From the NCBI GenBank assembly GCA_000467715.1, contig AJFK01000158.1:1-43079 (forward strand): a stretch of 43,079 bases of DNA, read 5' to 3'. Shown piece after piece: positions 23,905-34,524 of the stretch (its first letter is position 1; each line of letters opens with the position of its first letter). This stretch comes from Hysterium pulicare CBS 123377 (taxonomy: Eukaryota; Ascomycota; Dothideomycetes; Hysteriales; Hysteriaceae). Made by a program: the position numbers and the translations under genes. The notes under the pieces are model-generated. The model saw only the letters and a program-made list of their open reading frames with translations, did no database searches and had not been told where the DNA came from.

Positions 23905-24669
23905 ATGACAACAACAACAACAACCCTTCACAGACGACGTAAAAACAAGCGAAGAAAAGAGCGTAGGAGACTCAGAAAGAAGTCCGATAAAAGAAATAAT
24001 CTTTCCATCGTCATTGAACCCAGACGCGCGCCCAAACCGACGACTTGTGAACGGTTACACAAAGCCAAAAAAATGGAGCCACGCTTATGGATACAGCCAT
24101 GGAGACAAGACCTCGCCTTCCGCCTCGCACCGCGCCCTCACCCAAGATCGAGTTTTCTCGGCCTCCCGACCGAACTCCGCCAGCAAATTCTCGACCTGGT
24201 ACTCCCGCACAAAACACTCCTTGATATGACGGCTAGAGAGGTTGGGAAAATCGCTGGAGATCTCAGTTGCATACATCCCTTGGTCCGAATAGACGTATCC
24301 TACCTACGTCCGAAGTGGCAGAAAGAGCGAGCGGAGTTGCACAAGAAGTTTTACGGCGTGGAAAGGAAAGAAGTGAATAACTGGATCGAGGCCGCTCTGC
24401 TTCCGATCGCAAAGGCTCAGCAATCGGCGATGAAGTTACCTGGGAAGAAGTCAAAGTGCATCAAATCGTGGGGAAAGACGAAGAGATATCGGGATCATGT
24501 TTGCTGGTATTGTCAGAGGAGGCATCACTCGAAAAGTCTTTCTTGTCCGATGATGTATCCTAAGGATGACCTTGCGGGATGGGGACGCTCGTGGAAAGTC
24601 ACTGCTGAACATACGGTAATTATGCATGAGGGTGTGAAATGGACGGGGAAGCAAAAGCGCTTTAGGTGA
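23905..24669 (+). CDS. Basic F-box/2EXR-like protein with Cys/His cluster, 254 aa
   Basis: The function is not established. The first 33 residues are extremely basic (RRRKNKRRKERRRLRKK), a likely nuclear or nucleolar signal. Residues 84-100 (FLGLPTELRQQILDLVL) match the LPxELRxxIL start of fungal F-box-like and 2EXR domains, usually protein-protein interaction modules often linked to SCF ubiquitin ligases. A Cys/His group near the C terminus (Cys200, Cys203, His207/208, Cys214) could bind zinc. The gene is a single exon. The first ATG was taken; a later in-frame ATG at 24073 (MEPRLWIQ) would drop the basic leader. Such short LPxELR proteins are highly expanded in Pezizomycotina, and this one could be intact or a truncated family member. 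Confidence 0.65.
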   Translation: MTTTTTTLHRRRKNKRRKERRRLRKKSDKRNNLSIVIEPRRAPKPTTCERLHKAKKMEPRLWIQPWRQDLAFRLAPRPHPRSSFLGLPTELRQQILDLVLPHKTLLDMTAREVGKIAGDLSCIHPLVRIDVSYLRPKWQKERAELHKKFYGVERKEVNNWIEAALLPIAKAQQSAMKLPGKKSKCIKSWGKTKRYRDHVCWYCQRRHHSKSLSCPMMYPKDDLAGWGRSWKVTAEHTVIMHEGVKWTGKQKRFR

Positions 24670-26251
24670 TAGAAGATGTCTTCTCTAGTATTCGAGGAGC
24701 CGTGGGAACTGCCATCGTGAGTGTGGGGGTATCTCACATTTGATTAGGGCGATCGGAACTTTGCGAGTCGTGAGAGATACTCTATGTGTTATACTGAAAT
24801 TCGGAAGCACAATAGAAGTTCAAGCACCTTGTCACATACAAAGCTGGATTATCCGTATCACCATCCCTGTCGAATCTCCGTATTCACGTGATCTTCTCCG
24901 AACGTAATCTTTGCAAAGGCTCATGTATAAGAACCCCTCCCACTTCTCTCGCGTTCCTTTTTCCTCCCCCCTTTCCACACAACTCTCCAGAGCCTAAAAT
25001 AATAAACTTGGCAGACAGCCCCAGGCCATGTGGTGTTAGCCGTGTCCAAAATGATGATGGAGGAATTGTCAATGGAACTGGCCTCTGGTTTTGCGGTCTA
25101 AGCATCATAAACGCACTTTTGGATAAGTTCATGGGCCGGGTCGTCATCATGAGTAGGGATATTTGGTGGTGGGTACGCGCTCCGACACCGAACTGAATAG
25201 GCAAAAGCGACAGCTCGATCGAGAGTGAGCACTCACTAAAATTTCCCTTATGATGATGTTATTCATCACTATAAAACGATATTCTAGCTAACTACCGTAA
25301 ACGACGATGTAGATCCTCATGAGATCCGTCTTACTTTAAGCCTGCAGTCGCCCATGAATTCCAGTAACCTCCTCCTCCTATCTTCCGACCTTCCGCCACG
25401 TCTTTCACCTCCACACGCCCATATTTGAAAGTCTTGTCAGAATTTAGGTATCCTGAACCTCTCAATCCCGCAGCGTTGACTCAGCGTTGAACCAAAGCCA
25501 GCGTCGAGCCAACATTAAGCAGATTAAGCCAACGTCGAGTGTCCGCAAAACCTCAATTACACTCATGGCCTTTGCTCTAATGAGTACAAGATCCAGATCC
25601 AAATCACCCAGACATGATATGATGTTGATGGTTGCTTGAACACCAGAGTAGGCGCGCTTCCGGCCCTCCTGTTGGGGATTAGGCCGCCTATGGGAAGTTA
25701 GTTGGACTTCGTAAGAGATGTAGTTGAACGTCACCCTTAGAGTCATCTACGCTGTTAGCGGGCTTATATTCGATGGTAATTGTTATAGTCCTGGTGATGC
25801 CCTTTGGTACCCGGTCGTTAGATCTCAGACTTAAGAGGCTACGGCAAAGAAGCTCAAAGCATGTGAGTAGCCCCTTTGGAAGGCAACTTTCTGCAATGCA
25901 TGCAGGTAACAAAGACGTGCAAGAAGGCAGCCGATGAAGGCGGCAAGGCAAGTAGTGAAGGTCGGAGTCGGTCTCAGCCTTGTGAGAGGGCATGCATGAT
26001 ATACCTTGGGCGAGCACGCCCGCTCCGGAAAGCTGTCTATCATTGACATGTTGCTTTTCGAGACAAGTACTTGGCGGGTCCTCATATTTCGCGTGGCTCA
26101 TCGGGCATGGATGCGCATGCGGCGTTGGCTTCGCAGTGCTGTGCCGCGCCGCTATCTGGATTTCGATGACATAGATTTTGGCGAGATGTCGACAGAGCTC
26201 AAGGTACCAAAGTTTCGGGGGGTTGAAGCAGATTAATAGCCTTCCAGCCTT
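24670..26251. other. Long intergenic stretch
   Basis: No gene is convincing across about 1.6 kb. Open frames on both strands (for example 24884-25204 minus and 25688-26257 minus) have no conserved motifs and mirror each other across strands. Imperfect repeats of a GCGTTGA/GCGTCGAG-type word occur at about 25475-25535. The region leads into a broken AAA ATPase gene. Confidence 0.4.
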
Positions 26252-27001
26252 CCCCATCTAGTACTATACAAATGCTACTAAGGTTAACGGCGACTTATTC
26301 GAATGCGGAAGGAAGTTTGTTTGCTTGATAGGAACACACCACCATCACTGCAAGGGTCAGGCTTTCTTTACGCATAAAGGAAAGCTAGTGGGAGTTTCCG
26401 TTGACCATTGGGTCATGATCGATGCTACCTTCTTTCGGAAGATGAATCTAAATTATTCCAAACCAAAGACCAGCGAGGAGGACGACGCAAGTCCAATCTC
26501 ATTATTTGGCTTGCTCCATCGTCCTCAGCCGCAGCCTGAACGGGTCAGAAACACTGGCATGGAACCCGCCGACTTAACGAAGGATGATCTGCTTTCTTGT
26601 TGTCCTACGGTACCTGGCTTCAGTTTCAGTGACAAGTTGTGGGGTGAGACACGCTCTCTCTACTAGTTGTATCAAACTAATCCGTAGATACGCAGCGGAA
26701 TTTCCTGTCTAAGGCATCAAGGAGATCCAATGGTCCTCTGTGCCTTCTGATTGCCTAACAATCTCTAAGGAACAGGAAGAGGTCGTTATGGCACTTGCAG
26801 AGGCCCGTACTCATCAAGCGAACGAGTTCGAATCGACGACTTTGTTGCTAGAAAAGGTTGTGGTCTTATTGTGCTACTGCAGTATGGTTCCTAGAGCACA
26901 CTTATCTGCGTTCACTTACACATATTAGCGGCCCTCTGGGCTTAGGAAAGACACTTACAGCTGAAGCTGTTGCTGAGCATCTTAGAAGACCTCTCTATTT
27001 G
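26252..27001 (+). pseudogene. Broken, truncated fungal AAA ATPase gene
   Basis: This is the N-terminal part of a fungal AAA ATPase with a DUF7025-like N-terminal region. The visible order is ECGRKFVCLIGTHHHHCKG, then VSVDHWVMIDATFFRKMN, then CCPTVPGFSFSDKLW, IKEIQWSS, and finally the Walker A segment GPLGLGKTLTAEAVAEHLRRPLY. Two introns still look spliceable: 26644-26695 (52 bp) and 26882-26928 (47 bp, ending just before Walker A). A third donor, GTAGGT, follows at 27002. Damage includes an in-frame TAA at 26710-26712 (EFPV-stop-GIKEIQ), a frame change at about 26820-26840 between ANEF and DDF, and loss of everything after Walker A, including Walker B and the sensors. The start is also missing. 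This is a dead fragment of a host gene family usually present in many copies. Confidence 0.75.
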
Positions 27002-27102
27002 GTAGGTAACCCTTATCCTTTTCACTGCAAGCGTTCTGACTTTCAAGATCTCCCCTGGTGGATTGGGCGGCTGAAGGGAGTGGAATATGAGATGATCAAC
27101 CC

Positions 27103-27285
27103 TTGGTTTCGAAAGGCGCCCTCGTGGATACGCCAGATAAGCTTGAACGAATCCCCTTGCATTATGTAGCTTGGAATGGGATGTCAATCACAGCGCAAGA
27201 GTTGCTTGACGCGGGTGCAGCAGACTCCACAGTAGACAGTGCAGGATGCACGCCAAGGGAGTTAACAAACGCGCCACATCGCGTA
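27103..27285 (+). pseudogene. Ankyrin-repeat fragment
   Basis: A frame starting at about 27103 encodes one to one and a half ankyrin-like repeats: KGALVDTPDKLERIPLHYVA, then NGMSITAQELLDAGAADS and AGCTPREL. The TPLH-type motif appears as IPLH and the LLLxxGAD element as LLDAGAAD. There is no start context and no continuation. It lies directly after the truncated AAA ATPase, so it may be a scrap of another gene joined by rearrangement. NLR-like fungal proteins often carry ankyrin repeats, but a link to the AAA piece is only inferred. Confidence 0.5.
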
Positions 27286-27319
27286 TACGTTACCTCGAAC
27301 ATGCCGATGATACATCTTC

Positions 27320-29142
27320 TTATCCCTCTAATTGCTTCAAGTCATCCTGCGCTGGCCGAAGTATCTCCTTCATATCAAGGTGCAGCTTTGGATTTGCATC
27401 CCTCCATCTCCTGCCATCAGGAAACACCTTCCTCCGCACTCTCTTGACGTAAGGGATTAAAGGTTGATAATGTGGCGTGAAGGTCGCTTCTGCGCTCTTG
27501 AGAAAATCTCTCTTATCACCTACCATTCCTTTCTTTATCTCAGCAAGCTCTTCTGTGTCCATATAATGCCACATATGGAAACGTTTGACAACTTTTTCAT
27601 TGTCCGACCCGTCATAGTGAATGCATATCCAGAATAGCACCCAGAAGAACGACTCCAGATCGTGCATGAACGAATGCTTCTCGTCATCTAGAAGCACCCC
27701 GATCGCCATGAACGCCCGTGTGCCGGTCGTACCCCGTGCTCCTGAAGAGTTCTCGCGCTGCTCCTTAATAGCAAGGTGGGGGTCGATTAAGAACGCGCGC
27801 CCGGAGGGATTATCATCCTCTTCGTTCATCATGAGGTTGTTCGGTGACATATCGCATTGTAGCATACCGGCTCGTGTGTGCAACGACTCGTATCCTTCAA
27901 TGCAGCCTTCCAACGCAGCAAGAAGACTAGTCCCGGAGCTTGCTTTGTAGATGGCCTTCCCATAGTCACGGACGATGACTCGACGATGGACCCGATTTGC
28001 TGTCGCCCTTCCGCCCTTCGTTGGAGAGCTCGAACAGGTTCGCTTAGTAGGCGGCAACGGTGCGCCGGTGCAGCTGGAGGACCGCTTGCGCCCGGCGACG
28101 CTGCTGCTCCGGCCTATCCGCGAGACGCGACGCCTAGCCGTGCTTGGAGGCGGCATCGAGCTTTCCGGCCTGTAGTTTGTCGCTTTTGTTATGTCTAGGC
28201 CTCGTCGTGCGTTTCCGCGGATATCGTCATCCTGGCCGCCCACACAGACCGTCTCGTGGTGATAGTATCTCGCGACGTTGACGACGTCCTTGTCAGTCGC
28301 CTCGCGCAGCAGTTCGCCCTCCTCCTCGCGTTCCAGGAATTGCCATGAGTCTTTGATCACTAGAGATATTCGCGAATCGTATCCCTCGCGATGTGCTCTC
28401 CAGCAGGTTGTCGCTCGACCGGCGACACAAGGTACCCGTTTCACAACCTTGTCGATGACCACCCTTCTTTGCACTTGTCGAACACGGCCTGCGCTACCGA
28501 CTTCAGACCTGGGACGCTTCCAAAGTAGGCATCGAAGAAACCAGGGACCCAGACGTATAGTTGTCCCAGTTCCTCCTTTAGCACGCCGTCCACATATTTG
28601 CGGTGTTTGGTAGAGTTCGCGAAGCTGCCTGTGTTGTGCAGCCATGGCGTCTGCTGGAAGGAGGCGGTGAGGGACCGGGCGGATAGCGGAGGAGTTGTGG
28701 GTTTGGCGACTGTGAAAGCTGTGGACGCGGCGACGGCGGCGTAGACATTGTTCCAGATGACTTCATCGGGCTCGTTGTTGAGGACCGCTCTGAGGAGCAG
28801 TATGATATGCTCAATGTCGAATTTGCCGGAGTTGACTGCTGAACTCAGCTCCAACAGATCGCCAAAGAGGTTACGCTATTGCTCTTAGAGGGAAGTGAAC
28901 GTGTGGCGTGGAGACCCTGCAAAGCATATATCAGGTCAAGAAGGCAATTTTTGGTTCCTGCCGGTGTTAGGAATATTCGCAATTTAGCAATGAAACATAC
29001 CTTCAGCCTTGATATTACAAAGCGCGTCAGGGCCTGGGATAGCTAGACCTCCGCAGGTGGATTCGAAAGAATTGCGAAAAGCATTGAGTCCTTTGCCAAT
29101 AGGGTTTGCCATGGTTATCTCTAATCTCGACCCGTCTGCCAT
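27320..29142 (-). pseudogene. FunK1-type protein kinase pseudogene
   Basis: This is a degenerate member of the fungal-specific FunK1 kinase family. The start MADGSRLEITMANPIGK is at 29142, followed by an 84-bp intron (28917-29000). The N-terminal part reads LFGDLLELSSAVNSG and, later, TPWLHNTGSFANSTKHRKYV. The C-terminal kinase part includes VPCVAGRATTCW, the catalytic-loop equivalent CDMSPNNLMM, the DFG-equivalent FLIDPHLAI, and HDLESFFWVLFWICIHYDG. Two in-frame stops, TAA (28885-28887) and TAG (28876-28878), lie in a position where intact relatives would be expected to have Gln codons (CAA and CAG). A large internal deletion near 28450-28475 joins FDKCKEG directly to VVIDKVVKRVP and shifts the frame; roughly the central third of the protein is gone. 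It is therefore not functional as a kinase. Confidence 0.85.
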
Positions 29143-29687
29143 GGTGAGGAAGCGCGACGAACGAGACGCCTGAGGTAGTCAATGAACATGGCGACGTAAA
29201 AGGCAGCTGAATGAAGAGCGGTATAAATGCATAGAGATGGGATATCAAAAGAGGTTGTAAGACGAGGCGAGCCGGAGTTAACACGATCGGCAAAAATGAT
29301 TCATCGACCCCCAATGAACCTTCCAGCGCGGCAAAGGGCTTCGCACGGCCACAAATATATCAGCAACTATTGGTAAGTTGCATCATCATGAATTTGCGCA
29401 AAAAGACGACAACAGCGAGAATCCCAATTTTTGGAATTAACGTAAATTATAGCACGCAAACGCCCACTCGAGACGCCAGTTGACCAGCCAGCTCCCAGGC
29501 CCGGCGCTCACTGCGAGTTGACCTGGCCACCCTAATCCGCGAGCACGCTACACGCCCCAGCACCTACCTCTCAGAGTCAGCGGGCGCGCAGCGAGGCCGC
29601 CTTTCCATCCCTCTCTACGATGGTGAATTACTACCTGTCGACATTTCCGGCGTACATCAAGTCAGACATAGCCGGTGTTAACAGTCT
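29143..29687. other. Intergenic, with LINE-derived 79-bp repeat
   Basis: This stretch is the shared upstream region of the FunK1 pseudogene (minus) and the MFS transporter (plus). It contains a 79-bp repeat copy at 29406-29484 and no supported gene. Confidence 0.5.
29406..29484 (+). repeat. 79-bp dispersed repeat, copy A (LINE-derived)
   Basis: This segment matches the reverse complement of 34951-35029 over 79 ungapped positions with 7 differences by hand count, all transitions. The partner lies inside a LINE ORF2 3' fragment, so this is probably a short LINE scrap that landed upstream of the MFS gene. Confidence 0.8.
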
Positions 29688-31628
29688 ATGATGGCCGCTC
29701 TCCGTGATTGTGCCGCAAATGTTGAAAATGCAATAGCCGTCGGTGATGAAACTGATGCAGATAGCAGTGCAGCCGAGCCGCTTCTTCGCCGACAGAATAG
29801 CCATGACGAACGACTGCCGGAAGACGCAAGCGAAGCTCCAAGCCCCTGGTGGCCATCGAGGGCCACTCGAGTGCCAATGATGGTCTATCTCGTACTTCTT
29901 ATGGCCTTGCTCGAGCTTGAGGAGAGTGTGCAGTCGGTACCCACAGTGAGACTATACGAATCGGCAGTATGCCAGCAGTACTACAAGGACAAAGTTTCCG
30001 AAGACAAATGCAAAACCAAAAAGATCCAGCAAACTTTGGCTCACGTACGAGGCTGGCAGGGCCTTTTCGATGCTCTTCCAAGTGAGTGAACCCTTCGCAC
30101 CTTTCCGCCTACATCTGATTCAGAACTGACAGTGCGCATCTAGCTCTGTTGCTATCGATACCATTTGGCTGTTTGGCTGATGCAAAGGGCCGGCGACTAG
30201 TTCTCTTCTTAAGCGAGTTCGGAGAGATATGTCGCCTTGGTTGGATTCTAATGACCTGTAAGTCATTCTGAATGTGGTACATTGTGATATAATCTCGCGA
30301 GGCTGAGCTAATAAGTAGGCATGCTATGGGACGAACTGCCGATTAGCATCGTATGGCTGAGTTCACTGTTCAGATTCATTGGAGGCGGGCCCAATGTCTC
30401 TTTCGCTGTTCTCTTGTCCATGGTAGCGGATATATCTACATCAGAAACTCGGTTGGTGGATAGTACATGAACTTTGAGAAAATTTACTGACTACAGCCCA
30501 AGGAGTCGTACATTCTACTTCATGTTCTGCACTATGCTCTGCGTCGGCGTTTTTGGTCCCATACTGGCGGCTGTCACGCTTGGGCACAGCCTTTGGCTAC
30601 CATACCTCATTTGCGCTACAAGCCTTGCCGCCTCCTTTCCAATTCTATATCTCATGCCCGAGACGCTGCACGACTCGTCGAAGCAACAGAAACCAATCTT
30701 CGATGCCGTGGACGTATCACTGAATCCTTTTCGGTGGCTTCGCGGAAGCATAAAGTCCAGTCTGGAGATCTACAAAGCGGTCTTGAAGGATCGAAGGATG
30801 GTCGCTGGGCTTTTCTGTGTCTTTCTCGCTCAGTTCAAGTCAGCTACAACTGACATCCTACCGCCATACATCTCATACAAATTCCATTGGCCTCTATCCA
30901 AGGTAGGTAGACTCTCGCGCCATGTAATAGAGTCATTGACACATTTTGCTTAGACAGCAGTGCTTATTACGGTCATCTACAGCGTGAACGTTGTTTTGTA
31001 TTTGTTCGTACTTCCATACACCACTACATACCTCAAACGCGTTACCACGCGCCCTACCACTAGCATTGATCTACTTGTTTCTAGGACAAGTTTGGCGCTT
31101 CTTTCAGCTGGAGTGTTTATCGTCGGCTTTGCTAACAGCATCGGTTTTATGTTCCTCGGTATGTCTGTCTGTGAATGCATGGGAGCATGCCACAGGAGAG
31201 AGCACGAATACTTAACATTCTGCCACAGGTCTTGCTGTATTTGCCGCTGGTTTCGGCGCAAGGCTTTCCATGTTATCCGTCCTAACAGGATTTATGACCG
31301 CGGAATTTCGTGCAAGGCTGTACACGCTACTCTCTATCATCGAAGAAGTCACACGTTTAATCAGTACACCGCTGATTCAGAACCTATGGGCAAAAGCTGT
31401 AGCGTCGGATGGAGTGCTTTTGGGATTGCCTTTCATAGTTTTGGGCGTGAGTTTACTCCTTTACGTGGTTGATTACAGATGAGAATTGCTGATCAGATAC
31501 TGTCTTTTTGTTAGTGCATTTTCTTGATGGCTTGTCTCACGGCAATCACCATGCTAAAGAGCAACAGGCTAGGTATGTCAGCTAACGCAGCAAAGCTTGC
31601 CAGGAGGGAAAGCGCGTTAGCGAGGTGA
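29688..31628 (+). CDS. MFS transporter, 527 aa, 7 exons
   Basis: This is a major facilitator superfamily membrane transporter; the substrate is unknown. Exons are 29688-30081, 30144-30257, 30319-30451, 30497-30902, 30954-31158, 31229-31446 and 31515-31628, all phase-consistent (1584 nt). A hydrophilic N terminus (about 60 residues, with EPLLRR) leads to TM1 at VPMMVYLVLLMALLELEES. The MFS signature between TM2 and TM3 appears as GCLADAKGRR. Further hydrophobic segments at WLSSLFRFIGG, FAVLLSMVAD, VGVFGPILAAV, LPYLICATSLAASFP and others fit about 11-12 helices. The central loop lies around 30660-30780. The family resembles fungal transporters with a conserved WWPxRATRVPxMVYLV start. The exon 3 donor is GTTGGT, as in myosin intron 2. 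There are no biosynthetic neighbours. Confidence 0.88.
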
Positions 31629-33559
31629 TACGGTGTCGCAGATACTGGTCTCCAAACCTATGCCCAATGCAAAGCGTCAGAGTCGCGGTACCCAACACGA
31701 CCGTCAACGACTGTTTGACTATTCGTGGCCTTCTCTTCAACATCGACGGCTTCGAAGAGACTTGCGTCAACCTCGTAATTATAGATAGCGTGGAGATGAT
31801 GCTATTGCTGTTGAATCAGGCTCACACGATGCTCTTTTCAAGATACTAGCATCGGCGGACATACACTTCGCTTGAGCATTAAGTCACTTCGTTAGAACAA
31901 ACCCTCTTTCGCCGATATATCCAACATGACCTTTAACGACATGAATGTCCACGGTGGACCATACGGAGCCCGATTTTAATCGTGGGAAGGTGATCAAGGA
32001 TTGATTCAGACACCATCTGTTCCAACAGCAAAGGCCCTTTCCCAATTGTTGTGACGCAAGATTCCCTCAACCAAAGATCAAAGCAGACTTGGCTGGTGAA
32101 TAGCTCAAGGTTCAATCGTCCGAGTGGCTTAACAATTCATATGCACGATATCAGTACGGTGAAATTGGCGGAAATGCAGTGGACATCTTTATGCCAGGTG
32201 ATTGCCCTTGTGGAATAAACGTAAGTCTACGACCACTGCTGAAGCGGCTTTCCAACACCTCAGTTGCCAATGCTTCTCCTATAGCTTTGCTTGAATATTG
32301 TGGGATCACCGGACCCACGCATACAGAAACTATCACCAAAAAATGCAACACGAACATTTCAAGAACAAACCTTCAGCCCAACAGCACTGACGTGTTCTCG
32401 CAGAACATGCCAGTCCCGACTGATGCCTGCATCAACGCCATGGCTGACCCAAGCCTGGCTCTAAGCCTCAATCTGCAGATGGAGCATATGCACGCCCACG
32501 TATAAAATTGCTTAAAACAGCAATCATAAATGCCACTTACCAGATATGTAACCTTGAATGCATGGAGTCAATGTGTCGCGTGATCAATTTAATGCCCAGC
32601 GGTGAATCCTCGTCTGCGGAGACTTCAGAGCGCTGAAAAGACTCGTACCGTCTAGAACACCCCTTCCCCTGTTCCCATTCTATGTGTGAACCTCTTTATG
32701 CTACGAGCTATTACCCCTCGGTCTCGTGAACTCATCACCCAGCTGTCCAATCTTTCCCAAAACAACAATGCCCTCAACTCTTCGATTTCCCCACTCCCCT
32801 CTTCGAAGAGGGCTGAGGAGTAGGGCGAGAGATGCACGGAGGCGCGAGAGAAGGGGGGGTTGTGGGTGATGATTGCGGAGAGGGGGATTGATTGGGACCT
32901 TAATGTAAGGAAAGAGGAGGTGGGGGAGCTGCGATACCGGGTTGATGGCGACAGCGGAAGGAGGTTCCTGGCCCTGGCGGTGGCGGCGGCGGCGGCGGTG
33001 GTGAGGGAGGGGTGTGTGGTTTCCGGGGTATGTGGAGTTGGGGTTGGGGGAGTATGTGAGAGAAGCGAGAGAGAAGGGCGAGTGGGTGTATTTGGAGATT
33101 TTAGTTTCAGATTTTCAGATGGGGAATAAGGGGGTTTTGAGTAGGTGAGTTGAGAGCCTATGGTGGGAAGGGATCTTGCTAACTCTGGGAAAAGGTTCTA
33201 CGAGGATTAACGGTTCAAGCTGTTGGGCACTTTCTCGGCTAAGAAGAGCGACACAGAGACGTGGGATGGGGCTTGGTTGAAGATGGATCTTACCTCCGAA
33301 CGATCTTTCAGTTCTGTACATCTAAAGTTGTGCCGCGTGTTCTCGAGGTTAAAGTCACTACGCTGAAGGCTCACTCAGAGACGCTAGAAACTTAGGTCCA
33401 CTCTGAAACGCTCCACTAGCTTTCATCTCTTATTGTCTGATGGATATTAGGCCTTATAAGTACCGTGGAGATCTCGAGAAACTCTGATTTAACGTGTCGA
33501 CCTTCCTTCTTTTACAACTTTCTCAGCTACTCAATCTGTCACCTTGTCGGCTACGACCA
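31629..33559. other. Long gene-poor region with G-rich block
   Basis: No gene is confidently supported. An open plus-strand frame at 32179-32505 (108 codons) reads as plausible protein (DIFMPGDCPCGIN) and its frame continues upstream to about 32126, but no family is recognised. A short frame at 32698-32823 could encode a 41-residue peptide with a mitochondrial-presequence-like start (MLRAITPRSRELITQL). From about 32840 to 33130 the plus strand is strongly G-rich, with a (GGC)n run near 32980 and many GGG tracts, which makes the frame 32860-33129 untrustworthy. From about 33360 onward the sequence may already be decayed LINE ORF1. Confidence 0.4.
32840..33130 (+). repeat. G-rich, purine-biased block
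   Basis: The plus strand carries dense runs of GGG and GGAGG and a GGC/GGT trinucleotide run (about 32979-33000), with few C outside the run. The block could form G-quadruplex structures. No gene is assigned. Confidence 0.5.
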
Positions 33560-34345
33560 CTACGTGTCTCTGACCACTTTGACGTCGGATACCTGAAGCT
33601 GTGTGTTGACTACGCCGGAGAGGTCAAGATTGATTCCCGAGAGCCTTTGCTGGTCTGATGGTTGGGTCGGACTCGGAGTCACCGTCAAAGGTCTGCTTGG
33701 TGTTATTCCACTAGCCGCTACCGCGGCCCATGATGGACGGTGGGCTCTGAGCATCTGCAACTCACTTCTGAGGGCGGAGATTTCTTCTTTCAATGCCTCA
33801 TTATGACTCTAGTATGTGTTGCTATGGCCTGGAGCTCATGTATCTGGCTTCCCAGTCCATCAATTGTTGCTCTTCACAATTCATTCTGGGCCTGCAGCGT
33901 TTCGTTCTGCTTCACCAATGCAATCTGATTGCTCCTAATCTCTTCCGCTTTCCTCTTTTGCCTTTTAATAATATCTCGTAAGCCTGTAATGAGCCAGGTC
34001 ACCTTCTCATCGAGTTTGCGTGGATTCTGGCGACTTCCTGTGTCTCGTTCTTAGTTTGGAGATGCGATCGGGCTTGTGCATGCTCGTGCTTGGAGGTGGG
34101 TGGGTACGGTTTGATTCGGGGTCTGCCGTCGTTCCTTGCCATGTCATCCCATCGAAGAAGGTAATCGGTCTTGATTCGCGCTGTGGTCGTGTAGGTTGGG
34201 CGCCGTTGGTGGTTGTTGGGATTACGTTGATATGGTCTTGATCGGCCTCCCCGCCTCTCTCCGCGATCTGTGATTGGCTTCGGTAATCACAATGTGTATA
34301 TAAGCTGTCTTCTCTTCCGCGGTACAATTGCTGGGCAGTTGACAT
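33560..34345 (-). mobile_element. LINE ORF1 fragment (Tad1-like non-LTR retrotransposon)
   Basis: Two minus-strand frames look like a LINE ORF1. The first (34345-34007) has a hydrophilic start with PRPITFFDGMTWQGT. The second (33793-33560) carries a short coiled coil, EEISALRSELQMLRAH, followed by PSWAAVAASG, a pattern typical of fungal LINE ORF1 proteins. Stops and frame changes separate them, and no zinc knuckles are visible. The 5' start lies only about 180 bp downstream (in element direction) of an ORF2 3' end at 34525, suggesting two LINE copies in head-to-tail order. Confidence 0.6.
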
Positions 34346-34524
34346 TTATGCTGATGTTGAAAGGATCCCGAGTCTCGGATCTTTGTTGATCCGCTCCGCC
34401 CGCTTCATCCTGAGAAACAAGACTAGCTATCCCCAGAGCCCTGCCGGTTCTCCTTCAACCACTACCTATATCTGCCTTGCCCGCATATCTAGATACTGGT
34501 TCTGACGCTAATGTACACGTTGTT

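Noticed and set aside
25688-26257. Minus-strand frame of 189 codons, with overlapping plus-strand frames
   Set aside because: Composition is random-looking, with no motif, no splice-supported extension and overlapping frames on both strands.
32860-33129. Plus-strand frame of 89 codons rich in Gly, Val and Ala
   Set aside because: It is best explained by the G-rich, low-complexity DNA, which suppresses stop codons.
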